Source of the DNA: Theobroma cacao
Lineage: Eukaryota > Streptophyta > Magnoliopsida > Malvales > Malvaceae
Length of the DNA stretch: 64,000 bases
Reading direction: 5' to 3'
Assembly: GCF_000208745.1 (NCBI RefSeq)
Contig: NC_030855.1
Location: 6,604,695-6,668,694 of the forward strand
The translations under genes and the position numbers were made by a program. The stretch's first letter is position 1, and each line of letters opens with the position of its first letter. Below the pieces are notes generated by a model. That model did not search any database, had not been told where the DNA came from, and saw only the letters and a list, made by a program, of their open reading frames with translations. Below are positions 1-12,563 of this stretch, in pieces.

Positions 1-1028
1 CTTACTATACAGAAAGCAAAATCTCGGTTATTTTTGTGATTTAAAAAATATGTGAACTTCTTTGATTTGCCTTGAATGGGTTAAGTGAGCCATGTCATAC
101 TATTATGATTTTATTGGTTGGTGGATTATAAAGTGGGCACTGCAGTGACGGGGGTTCCGTGGGCCAGCCTAATTAGAGGGGCACGGTTCCCAATTATTGA
201 GCTTACCTCGATTGGAGAGGCGCGTAGGATAACTCCCGAGGTAGGATTTGAGTACACTTCACGCTAGCCACCATGTGAAATTGGGACTCAGCCAACGCCA
301 AGGAACGGCTATGTTGTCAGAGGTGAAATGTGTTTGTGTGTGTGACAATAAACAGCCTTGGCGGTCTCGGTAAGATGCCTTCGCGGGGTATCCCCGAGAA
401 TGGATTTTTGGCAAGGGCCAAGTTTTGAAAAGTGCATAAACCATGTTGAGTAGTTGGATGAAATCCAATTATTTATATGGGTTGGGATGAATTATTTTAA
501 TTGTCTTTCATTACTTGGCTTTAGATTATTTTGATGATGTTTGTCTAGTCACTGGGATTTTATAATCTCACCCCTTTTTCCTATACATTTTTCAGGCTCA
601 GAATAGGCAGTAGACTGTTAATTGCATTGAAAAGTAAATTTCGGAGTTGCATCCTAGAAAGCAAGGTTATAGACTTAAACCTTCTCAGTTATTTGGGGGC
701 CCACGTTTCATTGTAATTTAAATTGCACACTCCAGTTTTCTATATTACAGTATGTATAAATTTATTTTGTTTTTATGTGCAGAAAACTAATTTTTTGATG
801 TTTCAAAAATATACATATATATATATATATTGTTTTACATTAAAATAGATTATTTTAATTAATATTTTTAGTTTATTTTATTATTAAAAAAAAAAGAAAA
901 AAAAGAGAGAGAAATGGAAAAACTGGTACGAAAGCCTTGCGAGGTCTCGAAAGGCATTCGGGGTAAGAATGTCTGTCGAGGCTTCGCGACGGTTGTCACG
1001 GGCTCGATGGGAGTTCCGGGTCGTGACA
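1..1028 (+). mobile_element. 3' part of a Tekay/Del-like gypsy LTR (start lies outside the window)
   Basis: The sequence ends in ccgggtcgtgaca, like the LTR that ends at 60713, and shares blocks with 59690-60713 in the same order: the 'cactgcagtg' block, 'ggggcacggt', 'taactcccg', 'ccaaggaacggct' and the final cytosine-rich segment. No primer-binding site follows position 1028, whereas the copy at 60713 is followed by one. This is therefore either a solo LTR or the 3' LTR of an element lying to the left. An (AT)n run is at 810-829 and a purine run at 885-915. Confidence 0.75.
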
Positions 1029-2413
1029 ATCATGATACCTTAATAACTAGATAATGAATGTTTACTTAAAACAAACTTTTCGTCTTATTATCAAAATGTA
1101 CTTTCATTACTAATAAATTAAATGAAATTAAACATGAGAATATACTTACTTTCCAAGGCACCATATTCTCAAAATTCCTAACATTTGATCCTCTCAAAAA
1201 GACAGTGTTTGTGAGGTTATGTTTGCTTCTTGAATGACAATTTATAGTGGATTCAAATTCCTTGTGATATTAAGGAAGAGGACGTAGACATTGAAGGCCA
1301 AACCTCTATAAAAATCATGTCTTTGCTTTCTTTACTTTTCATCACTTACATACGTTGTTATGCTCTGTTTTTTTATTTTGCTGCACTTAAGTTTCATGAT
1401 CTTTTTAATCTGTGAAAAAGAGGGGCTTTTCTCTTAGTAACCAATTCACCTCCTCTTGGTTAACTAACTTTAAACTTATTTCAACTAACAATAATGTGTG
1501 GAATTATTTTCATTAAATATCAACATCGATATAAGTAGACACCATTTTTGGAAATATATTGATTGTTTCTATTTTTGTATTTCTACCTCTATTTTAATTT
1601 ACATTTTGATTTCATCTTTATTTTTATCTTATTTTATTGTACTTGGATATATTTTTGGTCCAAATTCAATGGAGTGTCTAACGGGCTTTGGCCCATAGTA
1701 ATGCTAGGCTTTGCTTGGATTTATTTATTTTTAGCTACATGCGACGTGAAAATTTTGGGGAATTGCCATTAATCTTTTTTTATCTAGATGCGATTGGCCA
1801 TATATTAGAATCGTTCTATTTGACGAGGCCTTAAATTGATTTTAGCTTTGTCTAAAGAACAAAAACCTAGTTTGTGAATTTTAAAGCTAGGTTTGGGAGT
1901 ACAATTAGGCATGGGGAAAAATTAACACCCCCATGATGTCCGTTCCACGAACAGTATCATTTAATTATATATTACCTTATTAAACCTTAAATTTTAATTT
2001 TATTTTGTATTTCCTTAATCATAGTTTATTCTTTTATTTCTTAGTTTCATTCACGACTTAAAGTCTATTATTCGATTTTACAATTATAGCGTGCATGTGA
2101 TGCAATTATGAAATGCATGGTACAAATTTTGACAAATGTCAAATGAAAACATTCTATTGGTGTTTTTTCCCAAATTCCGCCCATCATACCTGTGGACTCG
2201 AGGATAATCTCTCACATAGGGAATTATTCGGGAAAACTCACTTTCGCAAGTTTATCAAGCGAATCCCATCATTGGAGTAATCATTTGTGAGTAAAAACAA
2301 TATTTACATGAATGCAAACCTTAGTATGAGTAAAAGCCTTTTATTAAGAACATTCTCTGAGCCCTCCCATCATACTAGTGGGATGTGGAGATATCCTTTC
2401 ACTTAGAGAATTT
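1029..2413. other. AT-rich stretch with no gene recognised
   Basis: No coding region is supported; the small open frames here are low-complexity and hydrophobic. The segment from about 1535 ('gtagacacc...') resembles the start of non-coding LTRs found in plants, but no partner is visible. An imperfect direct repeat of about 46 bp is present at 2180-2225 and 2366-2412, both starting cccatcatac and ending gaatt. The second copy stops next to the Athila-like LTR. Confidence 0.4.
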
Positions 2414-4038
2414 TGATAATTCTATTATATAGAGTTATTTTGTCACATTTTTAAAGCTTAAGTAGTTAAGTCTTTGATATTTTAAATTTAAAATTAAGTA
2501 TTTTAATTACTCTTCTTAATTAAGTTTAATGCATGTTAAATAGTTTAATTTAAGTTATTTTAGTTTAATTCTGATCTCTTTTATTGCTTTTATGGGAAAT
2601 TTGATGGAAAAGATCTTATTTGGTGATAATCCGTGTAAGTATGGTGATAGCTTCATTTGTACATATTGCAGTATCTCTATCATAACTCTTGTTACAAAAG
2701 TTCAATTAACATGATTCTTAAGCCATTGGAATGCAAAGAGACAAGGCTACAACTTGCATGTTAACCACTTTGCCTAGTTTGTATTAGATTGAGGTAAATA
2801 TTGCATTGGAAAAGGCTAGACTGCTGTAGTTTCTACACAAGGCAGCTAGAGGAAATGAAGGTTGCAGCCTTGGAAAGAAGGAGCCCGCAGTGCCTTTGAT
2901 GCCTAACTCTCATACAAGAACCAAAGAGGAGAACACCACGACGTTAGTGAAGCAAGGCCACGACTCTTAAAAAAAACTGAAGCTTCCATACTTTCACTTG
3001 AGAACATGGCGCCACGGCTTTCAAGGACCAAGGCTGCGACACTGGATCATGTTTTTAAGAAAACTACTTCTATAGGAAAATTGAAAATAGGGTTTTTGAG
3101 GAGTATTTAAAGAGCCTTTGTGAGGGGTTTTAGAGAAGGCATAGAGAGTGGCTATTCTAGAGAAAAAAGAAGCCAAAAACAAAGCAAGAAAACAAAGGAA
3201 ATCAAAGAAGATTAGAGATTCAAAAGCTTCAATTCTTGGTTGCTCTCTCTACTTTTGTTTTTCTTTTACTTCCTTTGATTAGAATTGATAGTTAATTTTC
3301 TTTGGATGATATTTTTATTAATATTATGAACTAATTTAATTTTTCTAGGATTATGTAGTTTGAATACTTTATCTCTCTTTTGTTTATTTTCAAAGAAATA
3401 TGAGTTGTTTATTCTAATCTTGTGTTTAATACTTCTAATTGCTTGATCACCAATTAGATTGACTTAGATATCTAATTACAACTTGATGAAGGGAGTTTAG
3501 ATTAGGCCATGAAATGAATAACATGTGTTCAAATTCACGTAGTTGATTAGGTGATTTGATTTTTATATAGGATAAACGTATACTTATGTGTCGCTTGTAG
3601 CCAAGATTAGAGTACAAACTTAATAAATACTTCTTCAGTTGAATTTACATAGACATATAATAAATTAATTGAGAGAAATATTTTTTCGAGCACCTCGACA
3701 AAGAATTATAAATAACTTGGGACTTTAGGTTAGCAATTCAAATTATTGAAGTAAGTTGAGAAAGAGAAAGATGTTTTAGATGAAGTGTTGAAGGATATCA
3801 TAATCCTAGACTTTTAATCAATTTTTTTTAGTAAACTTTGTTATTAAACTCTTAGTTTTAGTTTGTTAGTTCAATTTTGCTTTTAATTATTCTTTTAATT
3901 TTGATTACTTGGATAAAATTAGTTTGTTATAATTTTAGTACTTAGCTTAAGTTGGCATAATTCCTTATGGGATTCGACAATCTAATTACCTCTGTATTAC
4001 TTGTTGTGGTACATACACTTGCATGGAGAAATCTAACA
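2414..4038 (+). mobile_element. 5' LTR of an Athila-like Ty3/gypsy element
   Basis: It begins tgataattctattatatag and ends ...aatctaaca, with a primer-binding-like sequence ten bases downstream. A diverged member of the same family is at 34325-35978 (same start, similar middle, same 'cacttgcatg...caaca' end). The length is about 1.6 kb. The two LTRs differ too much to be a sibling pair from one insertion. Confidence 0.75.
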
Positions 4039-4047
4039 ACAAGTTTT

Positions 4048-4065
4048 TGGTGCCATTGACGGGGA
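4048..4065 (+). other. Degenerate primer-binding site, Athila type
   Basis: tggtgccattgacgggga lies just inside the LTR end. It matches the TGGCGCCGTTGCCGGGGA site common in Athila-like plant elements, with a few substitutions. It fixes the element on the plus strand and identifies the LTR to its left as the 5' one. Confidence 0.7.
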
Positions 4066-4099
4066 ATTGTTTTCTTACTTCTTGCTAATATTACAACTA

Positions 4100-5720
4100 A
4101 GCAAACTCGTCTCACTTTAAGCTTTGTTTTTTTTTTTTTAGGTGCTTTGGGTCATTGTATGCAAAGAGTGAGAAACTTGGAGAATGTCCCTTTTTATTTA
4201 GAAATCGAAACGATGTTTCGAAGACTTTAGAGAAAAAATTCACAAACTTCAACTCACATTGAAACAATGGTTGAACAACAAAGACAATAGCAAACTCAAG
4301 GGTAATTAGTGGAAGAAAATTGATCTTTGAGAGATTATGTTGTTTCGTTGGTGCAAGGTCTTCATTCGAGCATTCAAAAGCCAACTATAAAGCTAACAAC
4401 TTTGAGATAAAGCCAACAATTATTCAAATGATCTAAAGTTCAGTCTAATTTGGGGGTCTATAATGATGATCTTAATGCTCATATCTCAAATTTTCTAGAG
4501 ATCTATGACACTTTCAATCATAATGGAGTATTCGATGATGCTATTAAATTGAAACTCTTCCTTTCTCATTACAAGACAATGAGAAGATTTGGTTGAACTC
4601 ATTTCCCATGGGCTCAATGACTACTTGGGCTAATATTGCCCAAAAGTTTTTAGCTAAATTCTTTCCTTCAGCTAATACAGTGAAACTATGAAATGATATC
4701 ACATCATTCATCCAACTTGATTCTAAGTTGTTGTACAAGGCTTGGGAGAGATGTAAGGATTTGCTTCGGCGTTGCCCTTATCATGGTCTACTTAAGTGGC
4801 TTCGGGTGCAAACATTTTATAATGGTTTGAATGGTCATATTTGGACTACTATTGATGCTACTACTAGAGGAGCTCTTATGGCAAAGTATATTGATGAGCT
4901 TATGACTTGTTGGAAGAGATGAAATCTAATAACTATCAATAGTCATATGAGAAAACGATGCTTAGAAGAGTAGCTGGTGTTCATGAGTTAGGTGATATCA
5001 ATGGATTGATTGCATAGGTAACGACATTAACTAAGAAGTTTAATTTATTGAGGGTTCATTCTTCATTTTGTTGAAAGCTTGTTTGTTACTTGCGATATGT
5101 GTGGAGAAGGGCATACTAGTGATCATTGTCTAGTTAAAGCTGAATCAGTGGAATTTGTTGGGAACTTCAATAGGTAGTAGAACAATCCGTATTCCAACAC
5201 TTATAATCTTGGGTGAAGGAATCATTCTAACTTTTCTTAGAACAACAATTATTGACCTTCTTTTTAAGAAAAGCAAAATTTTCCCTTGGGTTTCTTACCT
5301 CAAATTAGAGCTCCCATGCTTGAGAAAGAGCCATCAATGGAAGAAATGCTCATGCAATTCATGGCCAAGAATGATGCTTACATAGCAAAAAATGATGCCA
5401 TTATTCAAAGTCAAACAACTATCATTCAAAGTCAAGCTGCATTAAATCAAAATCTTAAGATACAAGTGGGTCAACTTGCCAATGCCATCAATAATAGGCC
5501 TTAGGAGACCTTGTTTAGTGATACTAAACCCAATCTTAGAAGAGAAGGAATGAAGCATTATAATGCAATCACCTTTAGGAGTGGAACAGAGGTAGGAAGC
5601 ATTAGCAAGCAAGCTGAAACTCATGATAAGTTTGTAAAGAGAGAGACAGTGGTTGAGAAGTCTGATAAACAAGTTCAAGAAATGGAAGCCAAGTCAACCC
5701 CACCACCACCTTTTCCTTAG
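4100..5720 (+). pseudogene. Athila-like gag remnant
   Basis: This is the decayed coat-protein (Gag) gene of the Athila-like element. Recognisable parts are a segment at 4728-4922 (translated 'AWERCKDLLRRCPYHG', typical of plant retrotransposon Gag), a CCHC zinc-knuckle-like motif at about 5091-5130 (C-D-M-C-G-E-G-H-T-S-D-H-C), and a Gln/Ala-rich tail at 5286-5504. At least three frameshifts or stops separate these blocks, so no functional protein is made. It follows the 5' LTR and primer site directly and leads into the protease segment. Confidence 0.65.
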
Positions 5721-5819
5721 CGTTTTCAGAAACAAAAACTTGATAGTCAATTCCAAAAGTTTTTAGAGGTATTTAAGAAGCTCCATATCAATATCCCTTT
5801 TGCCGAAGCTTTAGAACAA

Positions 5820-6461
5820 ATGCCAAGCTATGTTAAGTTCCTAAGAGACATTCTGACTAAGAAGAGGAAATTGGAAGATTTGAAGATAGCTGCACTTACT
5901 GAGAAGTGTAGTGCTATAATCCAAAATAGGCTTCCACCAAAGCTTAAAGATCAAAGGAGTTTTTTTATCCCTTATAATATTGGTAGTGTTAAATTTTCTA
6001 AAGCTTTGTGTGATTTGAGTGCTAGTGTTTCAATTATGCTTTTGTCTATTGCTAGGAAACTTGGACTTAATGAGATACAACCTATTACAGTTTCTTTACA
6101 GTTAGCAGACAAAACAATCAGGTACCCTGTTGGGATTATAGAGGATGTTTTGGTTAAAGTTAGAAAGTTGTACATTCCGATAGACTTTATTATGCTTAAG
6201 ATGGAGGTGCTGAAATTCCTTTTAGTTTGAGATGATCATTCTTGGCTACAACTAGAGCAATCATAGATGTGAAGAATGGTAAGATAACTTTCAAAGTTAG
6301 AGAAAAAGTAGTTGACTTTAATATGTTCAGTATAAATAAGTATTCTTCCTCTATGGAAAGTTACTGTAGAGTGGATGTAGTAAATGAGTTGGCTAAGGAG
6401 GTTTTCAACAAGAAATATCCAAAGAAACCCATATAAGTTTTTATGGGAAAATGGAACAGAT
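5820..6461 (+). pseudogene. Athila-like protease region, cut off by an insertion
   Basis: Translation gives 'LPPKLKDQRSFFIPYNIG' followed by 'ALCDLSASVSIMLLSIARK'. This is the Athila pattern of a retropepsin-like region in which D-L-G-A-S is the expected active-site motif; here it reads D-L-S-A-S. A stop occurs at about 6228, and a second short frame continues to 6434. The reading is broken at 6462 by an LTR end of another family; no RT, RNase H or integrase of this element is found downstream. Confidence 0.6.
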
Positions 6462-7336
6462 TGGTCACAACCCAAATTTGAAATCATGATCGGCGCAAGG
6501 GTATTAATGGGAATTACCCTTGTAACCCATGCAAGCCTAATAATAAATAATAAACCATTAACCATATGTGCCTCTTGGAACCATCACCATGGAGTCATAT
6601 GCAGAACAAATATAAACATGATTATCATATACATCAAGTATTATAAAATCAATTTGCACGCTTACGTGCTTAACATGTGGAAGCAACATATAGCATAAAT
6701 CGAGGTATGAGCTATTAAGTGGTGAATACATTCCCTAAGCCATTTCGTGGCAAACATTCAATACATGTCACTTATAACAAGACATAAACATTATCAAATT
6801 CCATAACAGTAAAATGTAAAGACCAAACTCAACCAGCGAAGTACGACACAAATGAAAAAGTTGATGCCTACTAGATGCCATAACGAACAATTACCAGGCC
6901 AACTGTAGAAGACTACTCTTTCCAAATGGACAGCGAGCCAACGAGTCTATTGATATAAGAAACAAGGGTAATAACTTGTGAGTCACAAAAACTCCTAGCA
7001 TGAATATAGAGAGGGGGAACAAGCAATAGGGAAGAGTGTTTTGTAAAACACACTTTCAAAAATATGCCAATAAACATCATAATCACTGTTTACAAACCCT
7101 GCCTTTCCAGGTGTATGCATAAACTGAGTTTTGCTTCCCAAGCGTCCTCATCTGTTAATCCCACTTAACCCAAGCATGACAAATAATTACCAGGTCATCT
7201 AGCCCAGTCATCTTTCAAATGGCTCATTTATCGACCAAACCTATAGTCTTTGAGTCCATTATTTTTCAAACAACGTTAGCAAATGTATGTCCTTTCTCAC
7301 TCCAAGACCGATATCATTCAAATGGTACATGGATTG
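6462..7336 (-). mobile_element. LTR end of a gypsy family, minus orientation (left arm of an inverted pair)
   Basis: It begins tggtcacaacccaaatttg, the reverse complement of a U5 end of the type ...gggttgtgacca. The following 90 bases resemble those at 7342 and 38268. Read as the reverse complement it matches 10536-11300: both arms contain the 'gtgagtcacaaa' block and the 'agggaagagt/ggggagagtt' block in the same relative order. The upstream part of this LTR is missing because the two arms are joined around a solo LTR. Confidence 0.6.
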
Positions 7337-7341
7337 AATAC

Positions 7342-10300
7342 TATCATGACCCAAATCCGAGGGTCCATGATCAGTGCACGAGCCTAATAGGCAAGCCCAT
7401 TAGACTCGAGCAAACCTCTAAATCCAAAATTATATAACACAAATGCCAAGGGATTTATGATCAAATATTCATAATAATACAAAATATAATACATTATCCT
7501 TGGCACATAATTCATACAAATATTCATGAGGCTGTACATTGGCCATTAAATCGGGTTTGTACATAACAACCCTTATACAATTCAAATAGCACATCGTGTT
7601 TAACATATTCACCAACTAATCAAACCGAAAGGCGGAAGGCCTATACAGACTCAGCGGAGTGACATGTTGGGAAGAAGACCTATCGAATGCCAATTACATG
7701 TCTGTCCAATCAATGACACTTGTCACATAACCCCACAGTTTCTCTTATCTGCACATGGTACAACAAAGGGGTGAGTCATCTACTATTTGGTGAGGGGATG
7801 TTATCACAACATAATATTTTACGTATAAAACAAATAGGCCTATCTAGCCGTAAAACTTTCATATTCAAACATCTCTAATTCAAAAGTGCGAGGATCATCC
7901 TAATATCCTACATGCACAATTCATCACAATTAAACTCGCCAAATCACATATCAATGGCGCATCATAACCACAATACACAAGTTCTATGTCCTCACATCAC
8001 ATCATATGAAATCAAGGCTTACCCTTAATGCCATTACCATCAAACTAGGCTTCGTAGGCACATTTTAGTTGCCGAGCCCAACCTCAAATATCATTCACAT
8101 ATAAATTATTTATCTTAAAGCTTTTCATCAGATACCATTCATAGTCAGCCACCATAATTTCATTTTCAAATCAGATCATGCCATCTATGTTGCATGTTAT
8201 CATAGTCAAACAAAAACAAGTGAGTGGTTTTGCCTTAGACATCATCAAATCACGCACGGTGGCCAATAGGTGGAGAAACAAAGCACACGCAAGTCAAAAT
8301 TGTTGGGTGGAGCATAGATCACACACGTGCCAAAGAAATGAGCGGAGAATAGATCGTTGATAGGAGTAAACTCCAAACGTCAGCATCAGTCGAAGAAATC
8401 TCACACAAGTGGCATCATAATTATCATCTGCAGTAATCTCCCAACGAATGGCATCGTACACTATAGGTGGGAATCTCAGGCGGGGTATCAACCATTGCCT
8501 TTGCTTACCACAGTCCCTGAGGCACAGACATAGTCATAGGGTATTGGATTCCACTCATTCACAAATCAAATCAACATCCGGAATTCATCCCTCAGACAGA
8601 ATACATATCCACAAATCAGGCCATCGTGCCTATGACATTCCATATGTCCACATCAAATCACAATCAAATTCATCAAGCTTTAGTCATTTCTAAGCTCAAT
8701 ATAATTCTAAGTGCCTACAAATCTTTAAGGCATCATTAAAAGAAACATAATCAATCTCTAGGCCCTTATGCCCATAACCACATATGGGTATTAATCATAT
8801 TCAGTCATATCAATCATGGCTTAAAAGCGTTATGCATATCTTCAAATCAACCACAAATATGTGGGCATTCATGCATATATCATGTTTGCAAGTAGTCATG
8901 GCTCTTCGGCCTCACATACTCAACATTACTTCAATCATTGTGCCATTAACCCAAATATATATTATACCCATATTCCTAATTAGGTAGTCCATTCATCACA
9001 ATTTGGCACAGTCCTTAAGTTATAATTTGTATCACACCATGGGTGGGCCTTTTGCTCTAGGTCCTACATACCATTGGTTCAACACAATGCCACCATGTGG
9101 CACACCACAAATTACATAAACATAGATTTTCTTTTTCAATTAACTAGTTAGCCTAGGCATTCTCATCTAGGCACACAATCATAATTGTTCTCTATCCTAG
9201 GCATATACCTCTAGGCAAACAAACATATACACATGCACATAAATATATATATATATATATATATATTATATACGTATCAATTCCTTACCCTAGGCTTTCT
9301 TATCTAGGTATACACACAACATTTCAATACCATGGCAGCATATACATTATGAGAAATGCATTACATGCATTTAATTAAATCCCACTCACCTTGACAATCA
9401 GAGGCACACCACATCAAGCTCAACCTTTAGCCTTCAGTCATCTTCCAACTCACAAATGCATTAATAGCCTCCATTCTCCCTTTAAACACATCAAAACAAT
9501 GCAAAATTATTTATTTCATAGCTTTCAAAAATATCTCAATTTTTCAAAAATACCCAAATCCAATATATAAGCTCAATTTTCCAACAAATGAGCTAAACCC
9601 TTACCTTATAAGCTAGGTTGCCCAAATCTAGGTTTCAAATCTCCAATAAACTCAAGGGGAGAGAGTTTTACCAAATCTGAAAATATTTAGATCCAAGGTT
9701 ATTAACCGATTAAATCGAAAATCAATTGATAAAAATGTGTAATCTTACCTCTGGATTGTCTCCCAAGCTTGGATCTAGCTCAAATGGGCTCTAAATAGCG
9801 TTTGGGGACCTAGGGTTTGAAGAGGGTAAAGAAAGAATGAGAGAAAAAGCTAAGAGAGAAATGGGGAGGAATGCCCGTTAACCCTTTTTTATTTTTGCCT
9901 TTTCTCTTTGATGTATCGATACATTTGGCAATGTATCGATACATCTACCCTAATTTTGACTACATGTATCGATACATTTGGACAACGTATTGATATATTT
10001 CGGGCAGAATGCTCTTGAGTGCCCTTTACTTCAAATGTATCGATACATTGGGACAATGTATATGTATTGATACATTAAGATAATGTATAGATACATGTTC
10101 ATCTTTCCAAGAATGTATAGATGCCTTTACTAATGTATCGATACATCTTGCCCAAATTACACCTTTTCAGCACCCAAACCTCCAAGAATCTAAACTTAAC
10201 ACCCCAAAATCATTTCCTACTGATCTTATACCTCAAATAACTCATATAATTCAATTCCTCATACATATATCCTTAAATATGCATCGAATTAAATCAAATC

Positions 10301-10530
10301 CTCAATTTATAGGATTAATTCATCATTTTCATCAATATTCACCTTAAAGGCATACTTAGATGTCAAAGTGCTAAACATCTGCACAATTCAAATAAGGACC
10401 TTAATTTACCTCCCACATTCATAGTCATTTATCTCTAAACATAATCATATTCATCAAAACTTAAATAACTCCTTAAATTACTTGGCCAACATAACATATA
10501 GGCCATATAAAAAAAATCAGGGGTGTTACA
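7342..10530 (-). mobile_element. Solo LTR of a gypsy element, about 3.2 kb
   Basis: On the minus strand it starts tgtaacacccctga, a classic gypsy LTR start, and ends ...gggtcatgata. Flanks are aatac (7337-7341) and aatat (10531-10535), a 5-bp target duplication with one mismatch. No polypurine tract or primer site is seen on either side, so it is a solo LTR produced by LTR-LTR recombination. It contains an (AT)n tract at 9243-9267 and the TGTATCGATACA cluster described separately. Short open frames inside are not genes. Confidence 0.7.
9912..10145. repeat. Cluster of TGTATCGATACA palindromes inside the solo LTR
   Basis: Five perfect 12-bp palindromes lie at 9912, 9932, 9965, 10036 and 10134. 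One-mismatch copies lie at 10063 and 10084, and weaker ones near 9986 and 10114. In LTR orientation this is roughly 385-620 bases from the LTR start, which is U3, the promoter part. Confidence 0.85.
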
Positions 10531-10535
10531 AATAT

Positions 10536-11300
10536 TGTTCCCTTATTAAAACATTGTTTAGAACAGAGTTCATATACTTTTAAAAGAATATTTAAAGGAA
10601 ATAAATGAAAGACTTATGAATCATATGTATTACAAGTTTATGGTTACAAAAAACTCTCCCCTTTGACTTGTCCCTTTCCCGATATCCATTCACAAAGTCT
10701 TTGTGACTCACACGTTATTTTTTCTCACTATTTTTGTTGCAAATTAGTGATTGCACTCTCTTGCTAGTAGTTAGTGTCACGAAGATGTGATCCGTTATTC
10801 CTTATTTGTAGATGTCCAGCAGTCATTTGATGCCTAGCGAGTCAGGTCATGTTCCGCTAACGAGTTAGTCTATGTTATGTTTATGTTTACAAACTATGAA
10901 CATGTTTTATGGATTATGAGTATGTTATGATAATGTAGCCAAATGTTTGGGCATATTACTTTATGAATGTCATGTTCAATGTATATAGTGGCTCAAGATC
11001 CCATATGGACACTCGAAGGTGTTGAAACATATAAATGATATGGTGCATTGAGAACGTGACACTCTGATGGTATATGAAATGTTTGCACTTATATTGAGAA
11101 GTTCCATATATGTGAAATGTTGCATATGATGGTATGAATAAGTTGATATTGCATGCCTATGGATGTTTAAGTATGTTTTCATATTCATGAATGTTTAATG
11201 ATGAATGTTAAAGAGGCTTGCTTGGGCCTAACAGCCTACACCCCACACCCCGTTTGGGTTCATGCATCGGTCATATCCCACCACAAAATGAGATGTGACA
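10536..11300 (+). mobile_element. LTR end of the same gypsy family, plus orientation (right arm of the inverted pair)
   Basis: It ends ...atgagatgtgaca at 11300. The last 100 bases ('aggcttgcttgggcctaac...ttcatgcatcggtcatatccc') match the U5 end found in plus orientation at 46340-46424. The arm is the inverted counterpart of 6462-7336. Before the solo LTR at 7342-10530 entered, the two arms would have been adjacent. Confidence 0.6.
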
Positions 11301-11411
11301 CAAACTCTTTAGAATATCTCAAGATGAAAATAACCTATGAACCTTGACATTTATTCTAGGTTGCTTTTACTACTATCCATATAAAGTGGTTATTTTGTGC
11401 GAAGTACTTAT

Positions 11412-11572
11412 TTCACTTGTATTAGTTGTTCTGAATGAAATAATTCTCCATTTATTCTAGTTATTTTGCATAAAGCAATGCTTCACTTGTTTTGCTTATT
11501 CTATGTAAAATAGTGTTTCATTTATTCTGGTTGTTCCGCTTAAAATAGTGCTTCACTTATTCTAGTTGTTAT
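11412..11572. repeat. 35-bp minisatellite, four full units plus a partial
   Basis: Units start at 11412, 11447, 11482, 11517 and 11552, an exact 35-bp spacing. The approximate consensus is ttcacttattctagttgtt followed by ctgcataaaatagtgc-like sequence. Units differ at several positions, so the array is old. Confidence 0.85.
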
Positions 11573-12051
11573 TATTATTTTCTATACAACATTATATTGT
11601 AAAACAACTCTAAAAAAATTTTGGTAGTAACCAAAATCAAATATTTACAAACTATACACATTTTAATGTTTAATGGGTTGAAAAATAATAAAAAAAATTT
11701 CCTATCCATACTTCTTTCTCTAACCCTTTTCTTAAGGGGATTGAATTTTGTCTCTAACTCTCCTCTCAAAGGGATTAAATTTTAAATTTATATTTGATGC
11801 ACTGATAGTATATATTTTCTATATTTATCACTTCATCAAAGCATGCCACATCATTAATAAGTAAAGATAAAATCTTATAAATTCTTAAAAAATAATATTA
11901 AAATTTTTTAATAATTAATCAAATAAAAAATAAATTATCAAGTGAACTAGACATCACAAGGAGCTATTAAGTGGCCATGGTGCAACACAATTAAGAATCA
12001 AAACAAGTAATGCCTACGAAGTACCCAAACACATGCACAAGTGAGATTAAA

Positions 12052-12563
12052 GGCATAATACTCAAATAAGTCCTTAAATTATTTAAAAATTCAAATAAAT
12101 CTTTATTTTTTATTGTGATCAATCGAGCCCCTATGCTTTTATTTTGGGTCAAATAGACCCTTATGATTAATTATTGACTATCACCGTTAGTTAGAATGTC
12201 ATTTGTCATTGTATATCTACATGATACTGACATGATATTGATTTAAAAGATGAAAAATATCACATAATTACTGTATCATGTCAAATTAACATGTCATGTC
12301 ATTATCAATTTTAATATGTCAGTATACCATATCATTATTAATTTTGATATTTAGCAAGCCACGTTAGTGTATCATAGTATAAAATAACAAATGATATTTT
12401 AACTTAGTCAATCATTAGTCATAAGAGTTTATTAATTTTAAAAAAATAAAATAACTTATTTAACTCAAAATAAAATATAATAACTTTACTAAACGTAATA
12501 AAAATATGAAGACCTATATGAATTTTTTTCAATAATTTTAAAAACTTTTTTGAATACTATACC
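12052..12563. mobile_element. Non-coding MITE with about 50-bp inverted ends
   Basis: The left end ggcataatactcaaataagt pairs with the reverse complement of the right end (ggtatagtattcaaaaaagt). Similarity continues for about 50 bases, including 'ccttaaattatt' against 'ttttaaaattatt'. The flanking nonamers, gagattaaa and aatattaat, agree at 6 of 9 positions, so a decayed 9-bp Mutator-type duplication is possible but not proven. There is no coding capacity. Confidence 0.5.

Noticed and set aside
8178..8987. Several short plus-strand frames as possible genes
   Set aside because: They lie within the 3.2 kb solo LTR, lack conserved motifs and are short.
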